64,000 nucleotides of DNA, from contig CAZLOH010000017.1 of assembly GCA_964561105.1 (NCBI GenBank), positions 1-64,000 of the forward strand, in the 5' to 3' direction. Below are positions 16,759 to 26,400 of the stretch, in pieces. Position 1 is the stretch's first letter, and each line of letters starts with the position of its first letter. The DNA comes from JADLHS01 sp964561105 (GTDB lineage Bacteria > Verrucomicrobiota > Verrucomicrobiia > Limisphaerales > JADLHS01). The position numbers and the translations under genes are program-made. Below the pieces are notes generated by a model. The model was not told where the DNA came from, did no database searches, and saw nothing but the letters and a program-made list of their open reading frames with translations.

Positions 16759-17580
16759 GTGAAATCCTCCCCGCGCCATTCCGCCTTTACGCTGATCGAG
16801 CTGCTGATGGTCATTGCGATCCTTGGCATCTTGGCGGCCATCGCCATGCCGACGCTGAAGAACTTTCGCGCGCAGGATGCCCTGGCCGCCTCCACCCGGC
16901 AGTTGCTCGACGACGTGGGCCGCGCGCGGCAATACGCCATCAGCCAGCGCACCACGGTTTACATGATTTTCTGTCCGTCAAATTTCTGGAGCAACCCGAC
17001 GCCGCAAGGCTGGCCCAACATCGGCTTTGCCAGCCTGCCTCCGGAGGAAAAAGCCCGGGCCGCAAGGTTATTCGACAAACAGCTTGTCGGCTACACCTTC
17101 GCGACCCTGCGCAGCGTGGGGGAGCAACCTGGCCGGCAATCTCCACGCTACCTTTCCTCGTGGCGCGTTTTGCCGGAAGGTGCCATCATCCCGGCGTTCA
17201 AATTCAATCCGCCCAACACTTACACCCGCATCACTGATTTCAGCGTGACCCCCAACCGGAACTACGATGTTTACGGCTTTGCCGTGACCAATAACATTCC
17301 GTTTCCCTCCGCCGATGCCGCGCTCTATCCGGCTGCCCGGCCCTACGCGCCGTTGCCCTACATCGCCTTCAATTCCCTGGGCCAGTTGGTATCCGGGCGC
17401 GATGAGTTCATTCCGGTCGCCCGGGGCAGTGTCAACTATTCCCGGACCAACGGCATCGCCGCCGCCTTCAGTCCCAACCTCACCGAATCGCCCCCGGGCA
17501 ACAGCACCAACGCCTTCCTGTTGGTTCATATTGACTGGCTGACCGGTCGCGCGCGCCTCGAAAAACAGGAGTTCCCATGA
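16759..17580 (+). CDS. GspH-like pseudopilin (Verru_Chthon cassette D type)
   Basis: 273 aa from GTG 16759, 4 nt after the previous stop. Short leader MKSSPRHSA, then FTLIELLMVIAILGILAAIA and a QLLDDVGRARQYAISQRTTV segment typical of GspH/FimT minor pseudopilins. From memory of the Verru_Chthon four-gene cassettes described in this phylum, this corresponds to member D. The stop codon overlaps the next ATG (ATGA). Ala at -1. Confidence 0.82.
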   Translation: MKSSPRHSAFTLIELLMVIAILGILAAIAMPTLKNFRAQDALAASTRQLLDDVGRARQYAISQRTTVYMIFCPSNFWSNPTPQGWPNIGFASLPPEEKARAARLFDKQLVGYTFATLRSVGEQPGRQSPRYLSSWRVLPEGAIIPAFKFNPPNTYTRITDFSVTPNRNYDVYGFAVTNNIPFPSADAALYPAARPYAPLPYIAFNSLGQLVSGRDEFIPVARGSVNYSRTNGIAAAFSPNLTESPPGNSTNAFLLVHIDWLTGRARLEKQEFP

Positions 17581-18476
17581 ACGCCACCCGCAAATCCCAT
17601 GGGAGCACCGGTGTTGCGAACTTCGGTTGCTTCCGTCTTGGTCACTACCAGTCCGCCTTCACGCTGGTCGAGATCGCCCTGAGCATCGCCATCATCGGCT
17701 TTGCGCTCGTGGCCATCATTGGCGTGTTGCCGGTGGGGTTGAACGTGCAAAAGGAGAACCGCGAGGAAACCATCATTGTTCACGACGCCAATTACTACCT
17801 CAACGCCATCCGCAGCGGCGCGCGCGGGCTGGATGATCTGACCAACTACGTCGAGTCCATCACGAACATCGTCACGGTTTATCAGGCGGACAATGTCCGG
17901 GTCGCACCCGGCTATCCGGAAATCCGCGCCTACACGTATGCCAACACCTGGATCAATGGCAGCGCCGGCAATGCGATGGACCGGCTCACCAACGGGGCGA
18001 ACATCGTCGGGCTGTTGAGCACGCCCAGCAAACAGTATTTCTATCCCGACGACAAAACCGCCCTCTACCAGGGATTTGTCAGCAACTACATCATTGTCTA
18101 TGCGCGGGCCTTGAGCGGGCCGGCGGTCGAGAAAGTTCCGCAAACCAACCCTAACGTGCTGGACCTCGGTTTCCGTTACCGGCTGATTTGTGACGTCAGC
18201 CCCTATTCGGGCTGGGACACCAACTGGATTGACTTCAACGCGCCTAATTTGACCGCGGAAGAATTCATCACACGCTCCAATGCGTGGCGGATGGCCCGCG
18301 CGCAACAGGACAACTTGCACGAATTGCGCCTGCTTTTTCGCTGGCCGATCAAATCCACGGGCGGCGCGGGCAACCAGCGACAGGTCTTCCGCACGCTCCT
18401 GAGCGGGTCGTTGACCAACGAACCCCGCAGCCCGCGCTGGTTCATCCAGCCCAACACTTATCGGACACCGCTGTGA
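17577..18476 (+). CDS. Minor pseudopilin (Verru_Chthon cassette B type)
   Basis: 299 aa. A long leader (about 28 residues) precedes SAFTLVEIALSIAIIGFALV, followed by AIIGVLPVGLNVQKENREET, which is distinctive of the cassette B family. Ala at -1, Glu at +5. The remainder is a globular domain rich in Asn/Thr with no enzyme motif. It is coupled by 4-nt overlap to the gene before. A repeat-like palindromic sequence lies in the short gap downstream. Confidence 0.82.
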   Translation: MNATRKSHGSTGVANFGCFRLGHYQSAFTLVEIALSIAIIGFALVAIIGVLPVGLNVQKENREETIIVHDANYYLNAIRSGARGLDDLTNYVESITNIVTVYQADNVRVAPGYPEIRAYTYANTWINGSAGNAMDRLTNGANIVGLLSTPSKQYFYPDDKTALYQGFVSNYIIVYARALSGPAVEKVPQTNPNVLDLGFRYRLICDVSPYSGWDTNWIDFNAPNLTAEEFITRSNAWRMARAQQDNLHELRLLFRWPIKSTGGAGNQRQVFRTLLSGSLTNEPRSPRWFIQPNTYRTPL

Positions 18477-18514
18477 GCATTCACCCAACATCCGGTCGCC
18501 TGGACCTTCCCGTC

Positions 18515-18539
18515 GTCGCCGCCGAGGTAACGAGGCGGA
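18515..18539 (+). repeat. Short dispersed GC-rich repeat, divergent copy
   Basis: GCCGCCGAGGTAACGAGGCG resembles the copies near 53.3 kb and 55.3 kb (core GCCGCCGACGTGAGGAGGCG). It lies between two pseudopilin genes. Its presence here favours the later start (18611) for the gene that follows. Confidence 0.4.
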
Positions 18540-18610
18540 CGCGATTGGGTTGCGGTATTTTCTGCCGACTCTGTTCGGCTGCGGTTCAGCGGTGCCAAGC
18601 GCGAACCTCA

Positions 18611-19468
18611 GTGGAGCGCAATCTCTCACCGGCGTTTTCGCTGATTGAGGTGTTGGTCGTCATTTCGTTGCTCTCGGTCATCATCATCGGCCTGGCCGCG
18701 ATGTTTGGTCAGACCCAGCGCGCCTTCAAACTGGGGACCACCCAGGTGGATGTGCTGGAAGGCGGACGCTTCGTCACGGACATGATGACGCGCGAGCTGT
18801 CGCAACTGACCCCGTCGGGCGCGAGCAATGTGTTGAACTTCGCGGTTGAACTGCCCGATTACCGGCCCTTGATTCAGAACTTGCCCGGTACTGCCGGTCC
18901 AGGACGGACCAATTTGATGGAGGATACCTATTTTCTGACGCGCGAGAACCAGACCTGGCACATTGTGGGCTATTTTATCCGCACGAATTCGCCGGGCGTC
19001 AGTGCGTTGGGTTTTCCCCGGGATGGGCTTGGATCGCTCTACCGGTTCGCCACCAATTACAGCGATGTGCAATTTCGCGCCGCGCCATTTCTGCCCTGGG
19101 TTGATTTCACCGCCGCTCAGGCCAATGTCGGCCTGGCCACCAAACTCGTGGACAACGTGGTGCATTTTTCTCTGCGCGCTTACAACACCAATGGCGTCTG
19201 GATTAACCGGACGCTGAGCACGAACATTACCTGCCGCTGGTCGGCGACGGTGCCCGACGAACTCAGCGCCACCTATTTTTACAGCAATGCCGTTCCGGCC
19301 TCGGTGGAGGTGGAACTGGGCATTCTCGAAGAACGCGCCGCCGAGCGCGCCCGTTCCATCACCAGCCCCACCGCCCGCTACAACTACCTGACCAACCAGG
19401 TCGGCAAGGTGCATCTGTTCCGCTGGCGCGTTCCCGTTCGCAACGTGGATCCTGCGGCCTATCAATGA
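18611..19468 (+). CDS. Minor pseudopilin (Verru_Chthon cassette C type)
   Basis: 285 aa from GTG 18611, giving leader VERNLSPA and then FSLIEVLVVISLLSVIIIGL. An alternative GTG at 18473 overlaps the previous stop (GTGA) and would give a ~54-residue leader running through a repeat, so it is less likely. Residues ~35-70 (TTQVDVLEGGRFVTDMMTRE) form the amphipathic helix. Similar to PilW/GspJ-type minor pseudopilins. Its TGA overlaps the ATG of the PilX-like gene. Ala at -1. Confidence 0.78.
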   Translation: MERNLSPAFSLIEVLVVISLLSVIIIGLAAMFGQTQRAFKLGTTQVDVLEGGRFVTDMMTRELSQLTPSGASNVLNFAVELPDYRPLIQNLPGTAGPGRTNLMEDTYFLTRENQTWHIVGYFIRTNSPGVSALGFPRDGLGSLYRFATNYSDVQFRAAPFLPWVDFTAAQANVGLATKLVDNVVHFSLRAYNTNGVWINRTLSTNITCRWSATVPDELSATYFYSNAVPASVEVELGILEERAAERARSITSPTARYNYLTNQVGKVHLFRWRVPVRNVDPAAYQ

Positions 19469-22400
19469 GGTTTAATTTGAAAACATTCAGCCCTCAACGC
19501 TTCACCCGCCACCGCCCGCCGGGCTTCCGGTCGCGTCCAGTCGGAGGTTCAGTGCTCCCGGTGTCAGCTTCCCGGTCGGGCGGCGGGGTTCGCGGTGCGC
19601 AACGCGGCGTGGCCTTGATCATCACGGTGATCATGCTCTCGGTGATCACCTTCCTGGCGGTGGCGTTTCTGGCCTTGAGCGGGCGCGAGAAGGGTTCCGT
19701 GAAGACGACCACGGATCAGACCACCTCCCGCGAGGCAGCCAACGCGGCGCTTGCCCGCGCGGAATCGGACCTGCTCGCCGGCATTCTGGCCTCCGGGAGC
19801 ACCGAGAACTACGGCCTGATGGTTTCCACCAATTACGAAAACCGTCTGGGCTACAACTCCGGCGTGCAGACAATCGGCATCCCGAACTTGACTAACGTAA
19901 ACTACCGGGATGGGGCGGGTGTCTGGTTGACCGGCAACGCCGCGCTGCAAAACCTCGCCAACCTGTACTACGACCCACGACCGCCGGTGTTCATCACCAA
20001 TCGCGCTGCGGCCAACAGTGAGGAATTTCGCTATTACTTGGATCTCAACCGTAATGGCCGGGCCGACCTGACGGGCTACTGGGGGATGACCAACAATCTT
20101 AATCAGCCGTTGCTCGACAACAGCAACCGGTTCGTCACCAACTATGTGGTCGGCGACCCGGAATGGATCGGCGGTTTGGCGCGGCCTGAGCTGCCTCATT
20201 CTTCCTCGAACCAGTTCACTTATCGCTACGCCTACGCCGCCGTCCCCGTCGGCAAGACCCTCGATGCGAATTACATTCACAACATGGCGCGTACAATATC
20301 GTCAAGTACGACGGATGGTTTCAGCCGGAATCAGGGCGTTGGTACATGGGAGATCAATCTGGCCGCGTTCTTCGCGGACCTGAATACCAATCTCTGGAAT
20401 CCCAATCCGCTGTTGCCCACCTACAACTATCTGCAACCCGTCGGCTTCGGAAACACCGGCGTGGCCTTCGACGACGCGCGCAGCTTTCTGTCGTATCGGT
20501 ATGCCGGCAACTACAACAATCTGGCCAGTGTAGCCGGGCTGTATCCCGTGGCCGCGCCGATTTTCCGCACGGACAACATTGACGAGTACTCGGACTTCCC
20601 GCTCTTGCAGGGGCCGACGAATGTGGACGAATCTGCCGCTATCCGGCAGGACAATCCCTCGTTGCCTTGGTCCGGGGCGGATAATCCGAATCACTATTTC
20701 AGCTCGCAAGATTTCTTCGATCCGGCCAAGACCTCGACCTTTTTTACGAACCGTTTGTATGCGGCCAGCACCAATGTCTCCACCTACAATCAAAGCACGT
20801 TCTATCGCCTGCTGGCCCAGCTCGGCACGGACTCCGCGCCGGACGATTCCGACAAACTGAACCTGAACTACAAGAACGTCGGTGGGGTCAGCGCCACGAA
20901 TTTTGTGCGGTGGACGCCCCTGGACTTTTTCACCAACGCCGCGAGCCGGATGCTGGCCAGATACTCTCAAAACTGGCTGGATACCGACGCGACTTACTAC
21001 ACGAATTTCTTCGGCACCAACCAGGCCTTCAGCCTCACTACCATCCCGGTGGTGGTGAGCAACCGTTTCGTCTATGCCCCCAGCGTCCACCGGCTGCTGC
21101 AACTGGCGGCCAACCTGGCCGACACGAAAACCACGAATCTGTGGCCCTCGGTCTTCCGCCCGATCTTCCGGCGCGACAACCTCGGGATTTATATCACGGG
21201 CTACGAACAGGCGCCGACGAACAACGTGGACAACTATCTCATCCCCGCGCCGATCGAGGTGGCCGATGTGCCGATGGGCACGGACTTGCGGGTCAATGTC
21301 TATGGCGTTCCCTGGGTGGTGGGGGCCAAGACCGGGTTGCCGAACTTCAATGAAATCTCGATGCACTCGTTGTTTGAGGTGACGCGCAAGATGCAGATCA
21401 CGCGGCCTTCCCTCGGCGCTCCGGCGAGCCAATGGCGGACGAACATCATGTATGTGGCCGGTGTTTCCAACGCCATCGGTGTCGAGGCGTGGAATTCTTA
21501 TCACAACGACTTTACCAACCCGGTCCTCATCCGGGTTTCGGGCTATGTTCGCATGGCTTTGACCAACGAGTTTGGGGTGCCGCTTTCCTCGTCGGGACCG
21601 CTGACCAACGATTTCATTCCGATCGTGGGCATTTCCAACGTGACGGTCTGGCCGGGCATGTCCTCCTGGCCGAACCCGAAATCGTTCGTGATTCCCGTGC
21701 TGACGAACATTTCCTTCCTGCCCGAGTCAGTCTATCGCCTCAGCTCCCGGACTTTTTCGACCAATCTCAATCTGCCGTTCGAAGTCGGCCAGGGCTACCC
21801 GCAACCGAAATGGGGGATGATCGCCTCCGCCCGGCTGCGCTTTGTCATGCAGCTAACTGACGCGGCCGGTAATGCCAACGGCCCCATCCTCGATTACGTC
21901 CAGTTGGACGATCTGGGCGGCGCGCGCAATTTGAGCGAGGAAATCCGCGACCCCGACGGCACCCTGGGTTTTGAGGGTCTGTGGGCGACCAATCTGGTTC
22001 GGAACGGTCAGTTGCCGCAGGGCATTTTGAATCAAATTGATATTTCGCTGGGCAACAACGGGGCAAACACGGCGGACTGGAAGAGTTACGACCGTCAGAC
22101 CCACCCGACGAAGGATCTGGAAATTGACTACTTCCGTGCGTTCTGCGGCGTCTCACCGCTCCAGTATAACGGTCTGGTCAGCACCAGCCTCGTGCAACAG
22201 GTGCCGTTCACTCCCACCCGACGGGTTTTGCAGCAGTGGTCCTGGCAGGCCAACGATCCCTTGGTGCATTATACGGCGGGCGACCTGTTGGACCTCGCGC
22301 GGACAAATAATGTTGAGCGGCCCACACTGGCTCAACCCCTCAAGTTGCTGGACAACATCCGCGTGGTGAACCATCGCTATTCCCCCTGGAGCGGCAGCCC

Positions 22401-23421
22401 GATGAGATCGGGCACAGATCCGAATAGCTTTAATGTGGCGGTCAAGGATCCGGGTATTCGTTTCTCGGACAACTGGCAGTTTCCCACGAACAATCTGCCC
22501 GGGGTGGGCTGGCTGGGGCGGGTGCATCGAGGTACGCCGTGGCAGACGGTGTATTTGAAGGCCAGTGACTTGAATATCGGCCCCGGAGGTTCCCTGCCGG
22601 GCCTGTCCTTCTGGCTAACCAGCCCTTCAACCCCGGCGCCCGGCTGGATGGTATGGTCCGGGAATCCCGATCCCACCAACTCCTTTTTTACCCGGCCGGT
22701 CACCGATCGGCTGCTGTTTGACATCTTCACCACTGCCATCAACGACAACGCCGCGCGCGGGCAGTTATCCGTCAACCAGACGAATCTGGCGGCGTGGTCG
22801 GCGGTCTTCAGCGGAGTGGTGGCCTTGACGAATTCGTTCGCAGCGCGGAGTGCGCCGCCCAAGTTTGAACCGGTGATCATTCAACCGGCCGGGATTTACG
22901 ACACTTACAGTCCCGCCACCTGGCCGCCGTTGGTCAAGCTGGTCGCGGGCATCAACGCCGAACGCAGCCGCGCCCTGACCAACGGAGCCGTGATCAGTTA
23001 CACCCATCCGGGCGGCTGGTTCCAGTCGGCCGGCGACCTGTTGTCCGTGCCGGAGTTGACGGATGCCTCGCCGTTCCGGAATGCGGATACCAACAGTCTC
23101 TCGTTCCAGAATGGCGTCAACGATGTGGTGTATGAATGGTTGCCGCAACAAATCATGTCGTTGGTGCATCTCGACGATCCGAGGTTTGTCATCTACGCCT
23201 ACGGTCAGGCGTTGCGTCCGGCGGAAAATTCCATCATCACTTCCAGCGGAGCGTTTTTCGGGCTATGCACCAATTATCAAATCACGGCGGAGGTGGCGGC
23301 GCGCGCGGTCGTGCGCGTCGAGGGCAGCGCGAATCCCAAGGATGCGAACAACGCCAATCCCAAACGTCGTTATCCACCGCGGCTCAAGGTGGAGAGCTAC
23401 AACTATTTGCCGCCGGACTGA
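19465..23421 (+). CDS. Giant PilX-like protein (Verru_Chthon cassette A type), 1318 aa
   Basis: Residues ~45-75 read QRGVALIITVIMLSVITFLA, a PilX/GspK-style N-terminus, after a 45-residue Arg/Ser/Gly-rich leader. REKGSVKTTTDQTTSREAAN continues the helix. GspK and PilX are ~200-330 aa, so the >1200-residue ectodomain is exceptional; it is rich in Asn, Thr and aromatic residues and has no motif I recognise. It matches what I recall of Verru_Chthon cassette protein A. It overlaps the previous gene by 4 nt. It probably sits at the tip of the pseudopilus, with a very large extracellular or periplasmic head. Confidence 0.8.
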   Translation: MRFNLKTFSPQRFTRHRPPGFRSRPVGGSVLPVSASRSGGGVRGAQRGVALIITVIMLSVITFLAVAFLALSGREKGSVKTTTDQTTSREAANAALARAESDLLAGILASGSTENYGLMVSTNYENRLGYNSGVQTIGIPNLTNVNYRDGAGVWLTGNAALQNLANLYYDPRPPVFITNRAAANSEEFRYYLDLNRNGRADLTGYWGMTNNLNQPLLDNSNRFVTNYVVGDPEWIGGLARPELPHSSSNQFTYRYAYAAVPVGKTLDANYIHNMARTISSSTTDGFSRNQGVGTWEINLAAFFADLNTNLWNPNPLLPTYNYLQPVGFGNTGVAFDDARSFLSYRYAGNYNNLASVAGLYPVAAPIFRTDNIDEYSDFPLLQGPTNVDESAAIRQDNPSLPWSGADNPNHYFSSQDFFDPAKTSTFFTNRLYAASTNVSTYNQSTFYRLLAQLGTDSAPDDSDKLNLNYKNVGGVSATNFVRWTPLDFFTNAASRMLARYSQNWLDTDATYYTNFFGTNQAFSLTTIPVVVSNRFVYAPSVHRLLQLAANLADTKTTNLWPSVFRPIFRRDNLGIYITGYEQAPTNNVDNYLIPAPIEVADVPMGTDLRVNVYGVPWVVGAKTGLPNFNEISMHSLFEVTRKMQITRPSLGAPASQWRTNIMYVAGVSNAIGVEAWNSYHNDFTNPVLIRVSGYVRMALTNEFGVPLSSSGPLTNDFIPIVGISNVTVWPGMSSWPNPKSFVIPVLTNISFLPESVYRLSSRTFSTNLNLPFEVGQGYPQPKWGMIASARLRFVMQLTDAAGNANGPILDYVQLDDLGGARNLSEEIRDPDGTLGFEGLWATNLVRNGQLPQGILNQIDISLGNNGANTADWKSYDRQTHPTKDLEIDYFRAFCGVSPLQYNGLVSTSLVQQVPFTPTRRVLQQWSWQANDPLVHYTAGDLLDLARTNNVERPTLAQPLKLLDNIRVVNHRYSPWSGSPMRSGTDPNSFNVAVKDPGIRFSDNWQFPTNNLPGVGWLGRVHRGTPWQTVYLKASDLNIGPGGSLPGLSFWLTSPSTPAPGWMVWSGNPDPTNSFFTRPVTDRLLFDIFTTAINDNAARGQLSVNQTNLAAWSAVFSGVVALTNSFAARSAPPKFEPVIIQPAGIYDTYSPATWPPLVKLVAGINAERSRALTNGAVISYTHPGGWFQSAGDLLSVPELTDASPFRNADTNSLSFQNGVNDVVYEWLPQQIMSLVHLDDPRFVIYAYGQALRPAENSIITSSGAFFGLCTNYQITAEVAARAVVRVEGSANPKDANNANPKRRYPPRLKVESYNYLPPD

Positions 23422-23447
23422 ACTGGAAGTAAAACCGTAAGTTTTTT

Positions 23448-26400
23448 ATGCGTGCCCGACCTTTAATCTGGTTGACCCTTGGCCTTGTTTTGCTGGTGGG
23501 GGTGCTGGTCTTTCGGGGGCTGGAACCCAGGCCGGCGGTCGCGCCGCCAAAGCTTCCGGTGGTCATGCCGGTGGCGACGGTGCGCCCGGTGCCGGTCGCC
23601 ACCACGAATCAAACCACCGTGAGCGAAGCCACGGCTCCGGCTTTTGTGGCGGGGGCGAAGCGCCCGGCTGACGGGGACTCGACCAATCAACTGGCCCGTC
23701 GCCTGACCAACACGACCCGGACCGCCGGTCAGCTCCTGCGTGACGATCATGCCATCTTGCTCGAGAACGCGCTGGTGGATACCAGCCGGCCGCTGGGATT
23801 TTCCGTGCCGGCTTCGCTGCAACGGTCGGGTGAACCGGGCAGCTACATCGTGCAGGCGCGCGGCGTGGTGGATAATGGTTTCCGCGCCGCCCTGGCTGCC
23901 GCCGGCGCGACGATTGTTTCCTACATTCCGAATAACGCCTATCTCGTTCGCGCTTCGGCGGAGACGGCAGACCGGTTGGCGGCCGCGCCACAAACCCAGG
24001 CCGTGCTGCCCTATGAACCGGTTTACAAATTAAAATCGGGACTGTTTGGGCTGGCGCTTGATCAAAGCCCGCTGCCGCCGGGTACGCGGTTGAACCTGCT
24101 GGGGTTCACCGGCGCGCGGGATGAGCTGGCGGCGGCGTTGCAGCAACAGGGGATGCCGGTGGTGGGCGAGAGCGGCTCACCGTTTGGGCCGGTGTTCACG
24201 GTGCAACCGCCCGAAGGCGCGACCTGGACGGAACTGGCGCGGCTGGGGGCGGTGCAAGTCGTGGAGGTGGCGACCGCGCGTCAGGCGGCGAATGATTTGA
24301 GCCGGGTGCAGGTGGCGGTGGCGGCGGACTCGCAGACGACCAATAACTATCTGGGGTTGACCGGCAGCAATGTGCTGGTGAACCTGAACGACTCCGGCGT
24401 TTCCGTGGATCATCCCGATCTGGTCAGCCGGGTGTTTCCTGAATTTCCCGCCCTGGGGACGGACGCCAGTGGTCACGGCACCTTCGTGGCGGGCATCATT
24501 GCGGGCGACGGGACGAAATCGCTCACGGTGACCAATGCCAGCGGCTCGATCAATCCGGGCACCAACTCCCAGTATCGCGGCCTGGCGCCGGCCGCGGAGG
24601 TGTATCTGCAGTCCATCGCGGACACGGATCAAGCCTTGCAGGAAGGGGCCGCGCGGACGAACGCGCTCATCTCGAACAACAGTTGGAACTACGGGGGCAA
24701 CACCTATGGCATCGCGGATTCGAGCTACGACGCCGCGGTGCGCGACGCGTTGCCGGGCGTGACCGGTTCGCAGCCGGTGTTGTTTGTGTTTTCGGCGGGC
24801 AACCAGGGGGATGGCAATGACGACGGGTTGGGCGGCGACCCCGAGAGCGTGCTGTCGCCCGGCACGGCCAAGAATTCCATCACGGTTGGCGCCACGGAAC
24901 TGCCGCGCAACATCACCAATGAGGTAACCAAGATCACCACCAGCGGCCAGAATACCAGCACCAACACCGGCACTCCGTGGAAGGGCATGACGAGTTCGGC
25001 CAACCAGGTGGCGGCGTTTTCGAGTCGCGGCAACGTCGGCATCGGGGTGGAGGGCGATTTCGGCCGGTTCAAGCCTGATGTGGTGGCCCCCGGCACGTTC
25101 GTTGTTTCGACGCGTTCCACGACGTGGGACGAGGCGGCGTATTACAATCCGACCAGTCACGTGGTGGCGACGTTCCGGAATTTGATCGTGCAGACGAATG
25201 CGAATTTCACCAACAGCCTGTTTCTCCCGTTCAACGCGGTGGGCTTCAGCCTCACGCTGCGGCCGAACCGGAATTCGCCGACGCCGTTTCCCTCGCTGCC
25301 GATCTTCGTGCGGCGCGATGCGGTTCCCTGGCCGCTGGCGACGGCGGAATTCATCCGGACCAACTCGGTGCAGGTGCCGCCGGATGGCGGCGGCGTGGGC
25401 GCGAATGTGGACCAGTACTGGCATTACATCGTGGGCAACAGCACGACGCAGAACGTGAGCTTTGACCTGGTGACCGATGTGCTCCTGACGAATGACCTGG
25501 GCGATTATTACGAGGTGTTGAGCAATCTGAACAACTCCATCAGCGGCACGCCGCCGTATTACTATCGGTATGAGTCCGGCACGAGCATGGCGGCGGCGGA
25601 TGTGTCGGGGACGCTGGCGTTGATGCAGGAATTCTTCGCGCAGCGGATGGGGGCGTTGCATATTACCAACAGTCCGGCGTTGATGAAGGCGTTGCTGATC
25701 AACGGCGCGCGTTCGGTGGGTTCGCTCTATGATTTCGAGGTGCAGAATTCGATCAACTATCAGGGCTGGGGCATGATCAAACTCGCCAACAGCATTCCGG
25801 GCAGTCTGACGAACAATTTGACCAGCGTGAACACGGTTTCGAATTCGTTGTTTTTCTTCGATCAATCGCCCACCAATGCGCTGGCCACCGGCCAGAGCCA
25901 GACCCGGCAGATTTCGCTCAACGCCGAGAGCCAGTATCTGCCGTTGCGGGTCACACTGGTCTGGACCGATCCGCCGGGCAACCCGGCCGCGGGCGTCAAA
26001 CTGGTGAACGATCTCGATCTCGTCGTGACCAATCTGGATACGGGTGAGGTTTATTTCGGGAACGACATCCCGGCCAACAGCACCGTGACCAGTGCGTGGG
26101 ATCCCAACAGCCCGCCGAACCCTGACTCGGTGAACAACGTCGAGAACGTCTATCTGAATCCCGCCTTTACCCCGCTCGGCTCGAATTACACCGTCACCGT
26201 CCGGGCCCGGCGGGTCAACGTCAACGCCGTGTATGCCCAGACCAACGACGTGGTGCAGGACTACGCGCTGGTGATCTCCTCCGGCAATGGCGAAGTGCCG
26301 GATGCGCTGCATCTGGAAAAGGTGCAGCCGGTGGTGTTGCCCGCCGTCAGCGGCTTTCCGGAAGTGACCGCGGTGACGAACCAGTTTGCCGGCAATCCCA

